Shown: piece after piece, positions 35,151 to 44,057 of the stretch | How positions within the stretch are numbered: position 1 is the stretch's first letter | How the letters are laid out: the number at the start of each line of letters is the position of its first letter | Assembly: GCF_036250755.1 (NCBI RefSeq) | Contig: NZ_CP109583.1 | Location: 1,426,001-1,490,000 of the forward strand | DNA: 64,000 bases | Source of the DNA: Streptomyces uncialis | GTDB taxonomy: Bacteria > Actinomycetota > Actinomycetes > Streptomycetales > Streptomycetaceae | Direction: 5' to 3' | Notes under the pieces: model-generated | Databases searched by the model: none | Told to the model about the DNA's origin: nothing | The model's input: only the letters and a program-made list of their open reading frames with translations | Position numbers and translations under genes: made by a program

Positions 35151-35437
35151 CCGGCCCGCAACCAGCAGTGGGGCCAGGCGCTTTGGCCCTGCACGTTACC
35201 AGTTCGCAGTCATATTAATGATCTTCAGACATGGCGTGTCGTTCCGTGGACGGGGCAGCGGCGTTCGGCGCGAAGCCGACGACTCCGGCACGGTTCGCCC
35301 GCACAGCCTCGCGTACCGCTCCGAGCAACAGGCCCCGGCTGCACAGTCCTTGCCGGTGATCGTCCCGCTGCGAGCGATGCGGACGACGGGGTGGCGGCGA
35401 TGTCGAGACCGGTGTCCACGGTGTGGTGGGCGCTTGC

Positions 35438-36748
35438 CTACCGTGCGATGTCGGCGACAGCGGTGAGGGCGGTGTCGATGTCCCGGGGCGAGTTCACGAT
35501 GGCGGTCCCGATCCGCGGCCAGGGCGTGCTGTTGTACGGGAGGACGGGCAGAGAAGACAGGCGGATTCGTTTCTCCGCGGCGCGGGAGATGACCTGCTCG
35601 GCGCTGTGGCCGCGGACGCTGAAGCAGGTGATGCCCGCCGACATCTCGGGGTCCGCGGGGGTGTGCACCGTCACTCCGGGGATACCGGCCAGTCCGTGTT
35701 TGGCGCGGGTGGACAGGCGCGCGATGCGGTCCGCGACGCGGGCGCGACCGAGCCGCTGGTGGAAGGCGACGGCGGTCGGCAGCGCGAAGGCGTGCTCGAA
35801 GGCCAGGTATCCGCCCGGGGAGAGCGGCGCCGCCCCACCGCTGAAGATGAAGGTGGCGAACGTCGGCCGGAGCTGGTCGAGCACCTGGGGAGAGACCCAC
35901 ACCAGGCCGGTTCCGCGCGGCCCGAAGAGCCACTTGTGTGTGCCGGCGACCAGGATGTCGGCCCCCAGACGCGCCCCGTCCTGGTCGACAGCGGCGAGCC
36001 CGTGCACGCCGTCGACGACCAGCAGACAGCGGTCGGCCTCCGCTCGTCCCTGATTCGCCTCGCGCACCACCTCGGCGATCCGGCGCACGGGCATCCGCAC
36101 TCCGGTGCCGGACTGCACCCAGGTGACGCCCAGGACCCGTGTCTCGGGGCGGATCTGCTCCCGCAGGGTACGGATGATCTCATCGGCGGTGGCCTGGGCG
36201 GAGTCGCGGAACCAGGAGCAGAGCCGCACCTTGGCGCCGCGTTTCTCCGCCGCCAGCTGGGCCGCGAGCACATGGGACGGATGGTCGTCGGTGCTGAGCA
36301 CGAACTCCTGACCAGGACGCGTCCGCACCCCGTTGTAGACCACCCCCAGCCCGATGGTCGTACTGGCGGTCATCGCGAGTTGCTCGGGCCGCGCTCCCAG
36401 GTAGTCGGCCAGAGAGGCCAGCACCCGCGGCCACCCGGTCGGGCCGTCCGGCAGCGACAGCCCCCCGGGCGCCGCCAGAGGGTTGGCGTCGATCTGACGG
36501 CTCAGGTGCGCCACCGCCTCCCGCACCACCCGGGGGTGCGACGCCAGGTGGTACATCGCCAGATGAACCCAGCCGGGCTCCAGCCGGAACTGTGCCCGCA
36601 CCGCGTCCCAGTCCGGCCGCCCACCCGCCATCACGGGCGGCGCTCCCCCAAGGGCAGGCCCGGCCGCCCGGGCGAGACCGCCCGAAGCCACCACGGCGGC
36701 GGCCCCGACCGGACCGGCCAGCAGATGCCTACGGCTCACCCTCGCCAT
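35438..36748 (-). CDS. Tat-exported class V aminotransferase-fold PLP enzyme
   Basis: A 436-residue protein beginning MARVSRRHLLAGPVGAAAVV, a twin-arginine signal, then a full class V PLP fold. The PLP Lys is in LVAGTHKWLFGPRGTGLVW, the aspartate in LLVVDGVHGLAAVDQDGA and the phosphate-binding TTIGL in MTASTTIGLGVVYNG. It resembles isopenicillin-N-epimerase-like and EgtE-like enzymes. Export of a PLP enzyme through Tat, which can carry folded cofactor proteins, is unusual but known for this group in actinomycetes. The ATG at 36748 follows GGGAG; one at 36769 is possible. Substrate unknown. Confidence 0.87.
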   Translation of the reverse strand: MARVSRRHLLAGPVGAAAVVASGGLARAAGPALGGAPPVMAGGRPDWDAVRAQFRLEPGWVHLAMYHLASHPRVVREAVAHLSRQIDANPLAAPGGLSLPDGPTGWPRVLASLADYLGARPEQLAMTASTTIGLGVVYNGVRTRPGQEFVLSTDDHPSHVLAAQLAAEKRGAKVRLCSWFRDSAQATADEIIRTLREQIRPETRVLGVTWVQSGTGVRMPVRRIAEVVREANQGRAEADRCLLVVDGVHGLAAVDQDGARLGADILVAGTHKWLFGPRGTGLVWVSPQVLDQLRPTFATFIFSGGAAPLSPGGYLAFEHAFALPTAVAFHQRLGRARVADRIARLSTRAKHGLAGIPGVTVHTPADPEMSAGITCFSVRGHSAEQVISRAAEKRIRLSSLPVLPYNSTPWPRIGTAIVNSPRDIDTALTAVADIAR

Positions 36749-36954
36749 CGCCGCTCCCGAACTCCGCATGAACTCCGCGCCCCGCAGGAGGCATGACCCG
36801 ATCCACCCTAGAACGCGTTCCGCGCCGCATTCGGAGAACGCCGCGCGAATGGCTGACAGTGGCACCGCGAGGGGGCAGCCGAGGGGATGCCCCTTGACTC
36901 GCGGACGCCGAGCAGGGCGGTGTTCTGCACACCATGTGTCCATGAACGCGTGGA

Positions 36955-36985
36955 GGGGCCCTGGTGCGTACGGCACCAGGGCCCC
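36955..36985. terminator. Strong hairpin of unclear gene association
   Basis: GGGGCCCTGGTGC and GCACCAGGGCCCC form a perfect 13-bp stem with a GTACG loop. No recognised gene ends here, so it may terminate an unidentified RNA from the right. Confidence 0.7.
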
Positions 36986-37199
36986 GAAGGAACTGCTACA
37001 CCATCCGCCGGCCTGGATACTGCGCCGGCCTTCTGTTTCCGCACGCCCGACCACACTGCTGTCGGAGACGCGGGGATCGCGGTTGCTCGACCGGAGACCA
37101 CCTCACTATCGATGTCCTGCGGTACCCGGGCCCAACACTTCCGCCCGGGCGATCCTGATGGCGCTCGGCCCCTCCGTTCTTCCCTCGATGAACAACTGC

Positions 37200-37223
37200 G
37201 TACCACTGCGTACTGCTCTGTAC
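37200..37223. repeat. Three phased GTAC motifs
   Basis: GTAC occurs at 37200, 37210 and 37220, each with a CTG just before it, exactly one helical turn apart. Confidence 0.7.
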
Positions 37224-37794
37224 TGCTGGTGATGCGAACCGCTGGTGACCTGACCAAGCGTCACGCTCCGGCAGCCAGCCCCGCTCGCCCGTACTTCGTT
37301 CTGCTCTGGCTTGGAACCCCACTGCCGGACCTCCCGGTGCGCGCGTCCGCAGCCGACGCCTTCACCGAGGTACCGCTCACTGACTTCACTGCTGCGTACC
37401 GCGTCTGCGGGTACTGCCACCGCATCAACCGCGGTTCTGCTCATTGGCGGCCCCTGATCACCGCGGGCCACCCGGTCCGGCCGTCAGTCCCGTCGCCGTC
37501 CTGCGTCTGCTCTGGCTCCGGAACTCCACCGCCGCACCGCCCTGCCGTACTGCAACTGCGGGTACCACCTGTACTGCTGACCGGCAGTTCGTCTCTGCCA
37601 GGCCCTGCTGTCCTTCTGGCTACGAGAGAAACCATAACCACACCACCACCCAATGTCTACTCCGGCCGACATAGATTTTCGTTCACTTGAAAGTGAGGCA
37701 ATCGGACCAGCCAGGTTGAGGAGCGCGGACCGGGGAACAAGGAGGCAGGTAGGCAGGACAGAGCACCGATGAGCCGAAGGCGAGGCTGAACCTG

Positions 37795-38184
37795 ATGGAG
37801 ACCATGTGCGCCGACGCCATGACCATCCGCACCGCGACCGCCGTCGCCGACGCGCGAGAGAGCACCCGTACATTTCTGCAAGGTCTGGTGAGTCCGATCA
37901 AGGCCGCGGCAGCCGACACCGTGGTCCTGGTCGTCTCTGAACTGGTCACCAACGCCCTGCGCCACAGCGGCGGCACCTGCACCCTGGACCTGACCGCGTA
38001 CCCGGACGCCATCGAGGTCGCCGTCCACGACCCCAGCCCGCGGATGCCCCATATGCGCACCCCCGACCTGACCGGCGGCACCGGGGGCTTCGGCCGGCAC
38101 ATGGTCGACCACCTCGCCCGCACCACCGCGGTCACCCCACGACCGACCGGAGGCAAGACCGTCAGCGCCCTCCTCGCCCGATAG
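37795..38184 (+). CDS. Anti-sigma-factor-type ATP-binding protein (HATPase_c, RsbW-like)
   Basis: A 129-residue single-domain GHKL ATPase. The N-box is LVVSELVTNALRHSGG, G1 VAVHDPSPRMP and G2 GTGGFGRHMVDHLA. Streptomyces has dozens of such proteins; some act as anti-sigma kinases of the RsbW type, others have unknown roles. The ATG at 37795 follows GAGG; in-frame ATGs at codons 4 and 9 are alternatives. There is no partner anti-anti-sigma gene nearby. Confidence 0.9.
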   Translation: METMCADAMTIRTATAVADARESTRTFLQGLVSPIKAAAADTVVLVVSELVTNALRHSGGTCTLDLTAYPDAIEVAVHDPSPRMPHMRTPDLTGGTGGFGRHMVDHLARTTAVTPRPTGGKTVSALLAR

Positions 38185-38563
38185 CGCCGGAGACGCAGAC
38201 ATCGACACCGGCCGGACTGCCGGGTGCCCGCGGCGCAGGCACCCTGGCCGACTGTCCACAAGGCCGGCCGGTGGGCATCGTCCCCGTCGGCTTTCGGCGC
38301 GGCGGCGGGATGGCGGCTTCGGGAGTGGCTGGCTGGACGATCGCGTGAACGGCCCGATCAGTCATCAGGGATTCAGGTTCTGGGACCGGACTCGCTGAAC
38401 GGTCCGGTGGTCGAGCACGGCTATGCCCTCCTGCTGGAGGGCTTCGCGGGCCTGTGGTGATGTCAGGAACTCGTGGTCCGTCCCGGTGCCGGTGTCGCGG
38501 TGACCGAGGGCCCGCTCCGTCCACCGTCGGCGGGCGGAGGGAACGGGCCGGGTTCCTTGGTGC
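38185..38563. other. Intergenic region, no feature recognised
   Basis: Convergent gap of 379 bp between the ATPase and a small secreted protein. I see no gene or strong hairpin here. Confidence 0.4.
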
Positions 38564-38938
38564 TCAGAGGCGGGTCCAGGGGCCGCAGACGGTGTCGGCT
38601 CCTGCCCTGCCGGTGCAGACCTGGTAGCTGAGGGCGGGCGCGGAGGCGGACATGTTCTGTTCACCGCAGCCGGTCGTGACGCCGTTCGCGTCGCTGACCG
38701 TGCGGGTGGCGGTGCCCCCGGTGTGGTTCCGGTAGGTGTAGTGGGTGCGTACGCCCCAGTTGTCGCCGAAGGTGTCGCAGGCGTAGACCCGCAGACCGTC
38801 GTCGTCGGCGCCGCCGAAGCCGCGGTTCTGGCCTTCGGCCTGGACGGTGTACTCGCTCGCCGAGGCGGCGGTCGCGGTGAGCAGGAGGGCGCTGGTGGCT
38901 GTGACGGTGGCCAGCAGGAACCGGATCGTGTGTCGCAT
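38564..38938 (-). CDS. Small secreted protein of unknown function
   Basis: A 124-residue protein with a clear Sec signal (MRHTIRFLLATVTATSALLL, cleavage near ASA-SEYT) and a mature part of about 95 residues with three or more Cys (VYACDTFGD, TTGCGEQN, YQVCTGRAG, TVCGPW) that probably form disulfides. The ATG at 38938 has GGGGAG six bases upstream; one two codons earlier overlaps that site and is unlikely. Function not recognised. Confidence 0.75.
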   Translation of the reverse strand: MRHTIRFLLATVTATSALLLTATAASASEYTVQAEGQNRGFGGADDDGLRVYACDTFGDNWGVRTHYTYRNHTGGTATRTVSDANGVTTGCGEQNMSASAPALSYQVCTGRAGADTVCGPWTRL

Positions 38939-39476
38939 GTTCATCTCCCCGTGTGCGTACGAACTCTCCTTGCGCGTCCACCCGCCCGGCCAGGTAGCAG
39001 CCGGAACATCCCCCGCAGGACACCTGCGCACGCGGACTCGGGAGTGCGCCGGGATCCCCCGGTCACTGCCCGCCGCCGCACCCCCGGACCGACAGACTCA
39101 TCTGAAGACATGGACCTCGCGGAGACCTCCCACGCGTACACACCGGGCGCGACCCCCCGGCGGGTGACCAACGGGACTGTCGTCCTATTTCTTGCTCGCC
39201 GTTCGCCGTTCGCCCCACAGCATTCGCCGCTGGCCGACCGCCGGCCGTACGTGCCCGTCGGTGAGGCCGGTAGGGCTCGTGCAAATCTGAGGCATGCCCC
39301 CGCACGAACGGGTGACAGCCTCCGGTTCCGGTACCCGATCACGGTGCCGTCGGACCGGTGCGCACCGTACACAGGTGCGGGGCCTATCGGCGAGGTGATG
39401 TCAGTACGATTCGGCCATGTCCGCCGGATCGTGTACTGGTGCGTACCTTCAGCGGCTTTGGGGAGTTTGGTCAGAC
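38939..39476. other. Divergent intergenic region, no gene recognised
   Basis: About 540 bp between the secreted protein and the repeat protein. Nothing I can support beyond the two expected promoters. Confidence 0.4.
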
Positions 39477-39929
39477 ATGGAGCAGATCGAACGACCCACT
39501 CCGCTCAAGGAGCTTGCTCAGCGCATCGAATGCCACAACGAGGCGCTGAGGAGAGCGCGCGGCCTGTGGAACGAGGCAGAGCAGGCCAGCCGGCAGATCG
39601 GCCATCTGGTGGGGCTGGCGATGGCGGCCGGCACCTCGTGGGCCGAGCTTGGCCGGCTGCTCGCGACCGCCGAGGAGGCGCCTGTGCCTCCTGGTCTCAG
39701 ATTGCAGGGTGCGGCGTCCGGCCGCCCGGCGCCGCTGGCCGGGGAGAATCCCCTGCGGCAGGGGGCCACCCCGTCCGGCCGCCCGGCGCCCCTGGCCGGG
39801 GAGAATCCCCTGCGGCAGGGGGCCACCGCTCCCGGAGCCGGGCCGCGGGCGGCCGAGGGGGAGCTCTCGCAGATCCCGCCGCAGAGTGAGCGACCGCACC
39901 AGGAGGAGCGTCCTCAGCTCGTTCTCTGA
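39477..39929 (+). CDS. Hypothetical protein with HTH-like N-terminus and a duplicated Pro-rich segment
   Basis: A 150-residue protein. The N-terminal 60 residues are helical (LKELAQRIECHNEALRRARG, then MAAGTSWAELGRLLATAEE), resembling small DNA-binding or coiled-coil domains seen in other Streptomyces proteins with TSWxxLG-type motifs. A Pro-rich tail contains two nearly identical 19-residue copies of SGRPAPLAGENPLRQGATP. The start ATG at 39477 has GGGGAG ten bases upstream. Role unknown; a regulatory protein is possible. Confidence 0.65.
   Translation: MEQIERPTPLKELAQRIECHNEALRRARGLWNEAEQASRQIGHLVGLAMAAGTSWAELGRLLATAEEAPVPPGLRLQGAASGRPAPLAGENPLRQGATPSGRPAPLAGENPLRQGATAPGAGPRAAEGELSQIPPQSERPHQEERPQLVL
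39717..39830. repeat. 57-bp in-frame tandem duplication
   Basis: Copies at 39717-39773 and 39774-39830 differ at one internal base and the last few bases, so the duplication is recent. Confidence 0.9.
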
Positions 39930-39999
39930 CTCGGTCAGGACAAGAGGTGAACATCCCGGGAACCGGTAGCACCCCCAGGTGGGCGTGCCGACCGCCGAG

Positions 40000-40896
40000 T
40001 CAGGCACCGGTCAGCTGGAAGTGCCAGATGATCTCCGCCGGTACTCCGCGATCGGCCGCCGCCGCTGCCTCGGGCACCAGAGCGGCCAGGCTCCAGGGCC
40101 AGACCTGCCATGGACCCGGCCCGGTCGCCCGTGGCCGGTCCGTCGCCCCGGACGGCTCCGTGGACGGGATGAACGGTTCTTCGCACCGTCGGACCTGCAA
40201 CCCGACCGGAAGCGCGGCACGCAGATAGTCCCCGGCCGAATGCCGATAGGACTCCAGGCGCCCTGCCGTCCCGTCCGGCAGGCGCACGGGGGGAATCGAG
40301 CCCCGCGCCACCCGTTCGGGGTGGACGTCGGAGATCACCAGATGCCCGCCGGGCCTCAGCACCCTGGCGAACTGCGCCATGACCGGCCGCAGGTCGGGAA
40401 CGTGTGTCAACGCCAGACAGCAGACGACGAGGTCCACCGCGCCGTCGGCCACGGGCAGCCCCGACAGCTTGCCGAGACGGAACTCGCCGTCCGGTACTCG
40501 GACACGTGCCAGGTCGAGCATCTCCGGTGAGCTGTCGACGCCCACCACCTGGTGGCCGCGTTGTGACAGCACGGCCGCGATACGTCCGGTTCCGCATCCG
40601 GCGTCCAGCGCGGTGCCCGGCGGCAGCCCGTTCAGGATCTCCCCGATGACCGGCTCGTCCAGGGCGAACGCCGAGTTGGGGCCGTCATAGGTGCGGGACC
40701 ACACCCGGTAGCCGTCGACCGTGCCGACCCGGGCGACCTCGACCGCCGCGTCGGCCAGTGACTCGTCGTCGAGGAGGGCCCGGATCTCCGCGACACGGGC
40801 GTCGACGAAGGCCCGGTCGTGCTCACCGGTGAACGAGCGCAGCAGCGCGAGCCCTTCGAGGCCCAGGACGTAGGCCAGGGGATTCTCGTAGATCAC
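40000..40896 (-). CDS. Class I SAM-dependent methyltransferase
   Basis: A 298-residue methyltransferase. Motif I is TALDAGCGTGRIAAVLSQRG, then VVGVDSSPEML, LVVCCLALTHVPD and VLRPGGHLVISDVHPE. The N-terminal 85 residues are a helical extension, and the C-terminal 70 residues follow the fold as often seen in UbiE-like small-molecule methyltransferases. It stands alone, reading left, and starts at a GTG (40896). The substrate is unknown. Confidence 0.87.
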   Translation of the reverse strand: MIYENPLAYVLGLEGLALLRSFTGEHDRAFVDARVAEIRALLDDESLADAAVEVARVGTVDGYRVWSRTYDGPNSAFALDEPVIGEILNGLPPGTALDAGCGTGRIAAVLSQRGHQVVGVDSSPEMLDLARVRVPDGEFRLGKLSGLPVADGAVDLVVCCLALTHVPDLRPVMAQFARVLRPGGHLVISDVHPERVARGSIPPVRLPDGTAGRLESYRHSAGDYLRAALPVGLQVRRCEEPFIPSTEPSGATDRPRATGPGPWQVWPWSLAALVPEAAAAADRGVPAEIIWHFQLTGA

Positions 40897-41170
40897 ACGA
40901 CGGGACGCTAGCGACCCTGACGCGGCGACTCCAGCGAATTCCAGTCCCCGGAAGGCCGGGGCGCGGTCGCGGGTCGCTCTTCTTCGAGCGGACCCGGTCG
41001 GAGCGGTGTCACTCCGGTCCGGCTCGTCCGATGCTGGGGCTCTTCTCCTGCTCGGTCCCGGTCACGAGGCCCCGCTCCCACCGTGGGATCGCTCGGTGCG
41101 ATGCCGACCCGGCCTCGGTGGGGTCCTCCACGAGGACCTCACCGAGGCGTGTCACAGGATGCGGCGGGTG

Positions 41171-42388
41171 TCAGCGCTTCCAGACGGTCGCGCGCCAGGT
41201 CGTCGCGTTGCCGGCGCCGTCGGTGCCGACGGCGAATCCGGCGATCACTCCGGCGTCGTTGATCGCGAACGCGGCGGCGTAGGGACCGAGAGGCGACTGC
41301 GGCAGCGGGACGACCGTACCGTCGGGCTTCCACAACAGGGCCTTGTCCAAGGCGGGGTTACCGGCCGGCGGCCACGCGTACCCGACGGCCGCCCCCCGGT
41401 TGTTGATCGCGAGCACCTCTCCGGCCGCTTCCGCCGGATTGGCGAGCACTGTCCGGGTGCCGTTCGCGTTCCAGCGGGCCGTGACGCCGTTCGGGTTGTC
41501 GTCCAACGACGCTCCTACGGCGGTGCCCGCCCGGTTGACGTCGTATCCCCGCCCGCGCCCGGCGTCCCGGACCGTGCCGTCGGCAGCCCACACCAGGACC
41601 CGGTCGTACTCCGTGCTCCCGGCGAGCCGCCCGTGGCCGAAGACCACGCCGTTGTCGGTGATCTGGCTCGTCCGGGCCCCGGCGATCCCCGCCGGGAGGG
41701 GCAGCGCGCTGACGGCACCCGCCGCGTTCCAGCGCACGGGGTGCGCGGAGCCACCGGCGGCGTCGCGCTTCTCGGTCCACCCGACCGCCGTGCCCGCGTT
41801 GTTGATCGACGTCGCGGTGCCGCTGTTGTCGCCGGGCAGCACGGGCAGGTCGGTCCTGCTGCCGTCGGACCGCCAGCGCAGGGGGTGGGAGATGTTGTTC
41901 TCCTCGGACGCGTCACCGACCGCGGCCCCGGAGTTGTTGACGGCCGACGCGTTACCGCCACGGGCCCCGTCGGGAAGCGCCAACCGCTTCGGGGTGGCGC
42001 CCGGTGACCAGCGGACGGGGTGGGAGTCGGGCGCGCTGTCGAAGGACAGGCCGACCGCCCATCCGCGGTCGCTGAGCGCGGTCGTCCGGCTGAATCTCTC
42101 ACCCGGCAGCGGCGCCAGGCGGGTCCAGCCGGGGCGGCCGGCGTTCCACCGGATCGCGAGTGGCCCGTCGGAGCCCTCCACGTAGTAGTCGCCGACGATC
42201 GTGCCGCTGCTGTTCAGCCCCTTGACGAAGCTGTGGAGCCCGCCGGGCGGGATCGGGAGCAGCCGTGAGGTCAGCTCCGGCCGGGAGCGCTCGGCCACCG
42301 CCACGGGTGCCGAACCAAGGAGGAGCAGGGCGGTTGCCGCCGCCGTGGCGGCAAGGGATATGGGTCGGGCAACACGCGAGCGGGCCAT
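41171..42388 (-). CDS. Secreted HAF-repeat protein
   Basis: A 405-residue exported beta-propeller-like protein. A Sec signal (ISLAATAAATALLLLGSAP) precedes repeats of about 45 residues with the HAF pattern: ALSDRGWAVG, AVNNSGAAVGDAS, SINNAGTAVGWTE, QITDNGVVFGHG, AINNRGAAVGYAW, AINDAGVIAGFA, each preceded by an HP(L/V)RW-type strand. The ATG at 42388 follows AGGAG. HAF proteins are extracellular and of unknown function. Confidence 0.85.
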   Translation of the reverse strand: MARSRVARPISLAATAAATALLLLGSAPVAVAERSRPELTSRLLPIPPGGLHSFVKGLNSSGTIVGDYYVEGSDGPLAIRWNAGRPGWTRLAPLPGERFSRTTALSDRGWAVGLSFDSAPDSHPVRWSPGATPKRLALPDGARGGNASAVNNSGAAVGDASEENNISHPLRWRSDGSRTDLPVLPGDNSGTATSINNAGTAVGWTEKRDAAGGSAHPVRWNAAGAVSALPLPAGIAGARTSQITDNGVVFGHGRLAGSTEYDRVLVWAADGTVRDAGRGRGYDVNRAGTAVGASLDDNPNGVTARWNANGTRTVLANPAEAAGEVLAINNRGAAVGYAWPPAGNPALDKALLWKPDGTVVPLPQSPLGPYAAAFAINDAGVIAGFAVGTDGAGNATTWRATVWKR

Positions 42389-43023
42389 CCGGAGACTCCT
42401 GATCTCTTCAAGGACAATGACGTACGAGTGCATGGGCAGTTCGTCTGTGCCAGGTCAGCGGAGAAGCCGCGCGGCGGATCAAGTTTCCGCATCCGGCGCT
42501 TAGTTGGCAGCTCGATCTCCGAAACGGCCGAATTCGTACGCTCGTTCGCCTTGCCCCGCACCGCCCGCTGCCGACACGTCCGTCCGCCGCGTGGACGGGC
42601 CCGGCCTCCAGGTGACGGCGCTCCGGCAGCACTTCCGGTCCCACGGCGGGGGGCGCGGCCGACGGCCGGTGAGCACAGTCGCCCGCCCGTGCACGGCTCG
42701 GGACCTCGGCGGCTTCCGGCCACCGCGCTCGGCCCCGCGTCCCCGCGCCGGACCAGGCGCCGGGGCGGTCGGCCGCCCGGCGTCACCAGTTCGGCTCCCG
42801 CTGACCGCACCTGCTCGCCGCTCAAGGGCTCGGGATCGTCCCTGGCGCCCCCGAGTCGCTGACGACCGGCGATCCGTCGACCGGTGATCCGTCGTCCACT
42901 CGTCCGACATCGATGTCCTGCTCGCCTACGCCCCGCGGCCCCGGCCCCGCTCCGCGGTCCGAGGGAGGACCCGGTGGCCACCGGGGTGGGCCCGCCCGCC
43001 GCTGATCACCGCGGACGGGCCCG
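42389..43023. other. Intergenic region, no gene recognised
   Basis: About 630 bp between two leftward secreted-protein genes. Open frames here have no protein-like features. GATCCGTCGACCGGTGATCC-type short direct repeats occur near 42870-42896, and GGGCCCG/CGGGCCC arms lie at about 42986-43022 next to the terminator of the next gene. Confidence 0.45.
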
Positions 43024-43040
43024 CCCTCCGTTGCGGAGGG
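43024..43040 (-). terminator. Terminator of the 43042-43866 gene
   Basis: CCCTCCG-TTG-CGGAGGG, a 7-bp stem with a 3-nt loop, lies 1 bp beyond the stop codon on the leftward strand. Confidence 0.8.
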
Positions 43041-43041
43041 G

Positions 43042-43866
43042 TCAGCGCACGTCGACGTAGTCGGCGGTGCTGGTGGCGGCGCCGGTCGCGGAGTTGCCCT
43101 GGTACACCCACCGGTAGTAGCCGTCGGCCGAGGCGGTGACCTTGGCCTTCAGCGCCCCGGTGCGGCTGGTGGTGGCCTTCTTGACCGTCCTGAAGGTGTC
43201 GGTGCCCTTGGCCCGGAACTGAAGGCTGACCGTACGGTCGCCATAGGCGTCGTACTTCTTCGTGTTCCAGTTCGCCCGGGTCAGTTTGCCCGTGACGGTG
43301 AGGGTCCCGCGCTGGGCGACCGGCTCCGGAGAGGCGTCGACGGTGGCCTTGGACAGGCGCTTGAGCGGGACGGTCAGGGACCGCGTCTCCAGCTCACCGG
43401 CCTTGAGGCTGCCGTCGGCCTTCCACAGCCGCAGCGAGACGCCGACCTTCCAGGACGTGGCGTCGCTGTTGGAGTCGACGTACTCCTGGGCCGGGTGCGG
43501 GTCGATGTAGAGCCTGCCCTCGCAGCGCAGGCGCCGGGAATCGATGATGAAGCAGGTGTAGCTGCCGTCGATGTAGTTGTCCCCCGTCTCGGCCGCCCGC
43601 GTGATGCTTCCTCGGTAGAGGAAGGGAGCCGCGCTGTAGTCGGAGGGGTCCTCGGTGGTGTACCCCCGGGGCAAGGTGACACGGAAGCCGAAGGACGGCT
43701 CCACCACCTTCGACGTGCCGACGACGATCGGCTTGCCCCTGTTGACGACGATGTCCGAGACAGTGATGCCGGTGTCCGCGGCCCAGGCGGCCGGCGCGTT
43801 CAGCGTCGAGAGACCCAGCGCTCCCACGAGCACGGCCACCGCGGCGGTTCGTCTGCGTGCCTTCAT
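43042..43866 (-). CDS. Secreted protein of unknown function
   Basis: A 274-residue exported protein with a Sec signal (TAAVAVLVGALGLSTLNAP, cleavage near AWA-ADTG). The mature part reads as two beta-rich domains: the first with ITVSDIVVNRGKPIVVG and a Cys pair (YTCFIIDSRRLRCEG), the second (about 175-274) Ig-like with TVDASPEPVAQRGTLTVTG and YYRWVYQGNSATGAA. The latter resembles bacterial Ig-like repeats in calcium-binding or wall proteins of Streptomyces. The ATG at 43866 has GGGAG seven bases upstream; 43872 is an alternative. Confidence 0.8.
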   Translation of the reverse strand: MKARRRTAAVAVLVGALGLSTLNAPAAWAADTGITVSDIVVNRGKPIVVGTSKVVEPSFGFRVTLPRGYTTEDPSDYSAAPFLYRGSITRAAETGDNYIDGSYTCFIIDSRRLRCEGRLYIDPHPAQEYVDSNSDATSWKVGVSLRLWKADGSLKAGELETRSLTVPLKRLSKATVDASPEPVAQRGTLTVTGKLTRANWNTKKYDAYGDRTVSLQFRAKGTDTFRTVKKATTSRTGALKAKVTASADGYYRWVYQGNSATGAATSTADYVDVR

Positions 43867-44057
43867 TCCCATACTCCCACCCCATCAGGAAAGTGCTGCC
43901 GTTCAAGAAGGGCGGCAGCCTATCCGACCGGTTCCCGCTCTACAGGCCCGCCGTTGGCCGCAGTTGGCCGCCGTTGGCGCTCGGGTGGGCCCGCCCGGCG
44001 CGCGCGACGGACGGCGCGCGTAGGATCGGCGGTTCCGATCCGCGAGGAGCTCGCCCG

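Larger units (their letters stand above)
36749..37794. other. Gene-free region with GTAC repeats and a strong hairpin
   Basis: About 1 kb in which no reading frame has protein-like composition. It holds a perfect 13-bp hairpin (36955-36985), three GTAC motifs exactly 10 bp apart (37200, 37210, 37220) and five more between 37395 and 37574. It should also carry the promoter of the class V enzyme and of the ATPase at 37795. Confidence 0.55.

Noticed and set aside
36887..37690. A 267-residue rightward gene in the GTAC region
   Set aside because: Irregular composition, many Cys and Pro, no RBS, no domain; probably not coding.
42428..42862. A 144-residue rightward gene between the secreted-protein genes
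   Set aside because: Arg/Pro-rich and without any motif or binding site.
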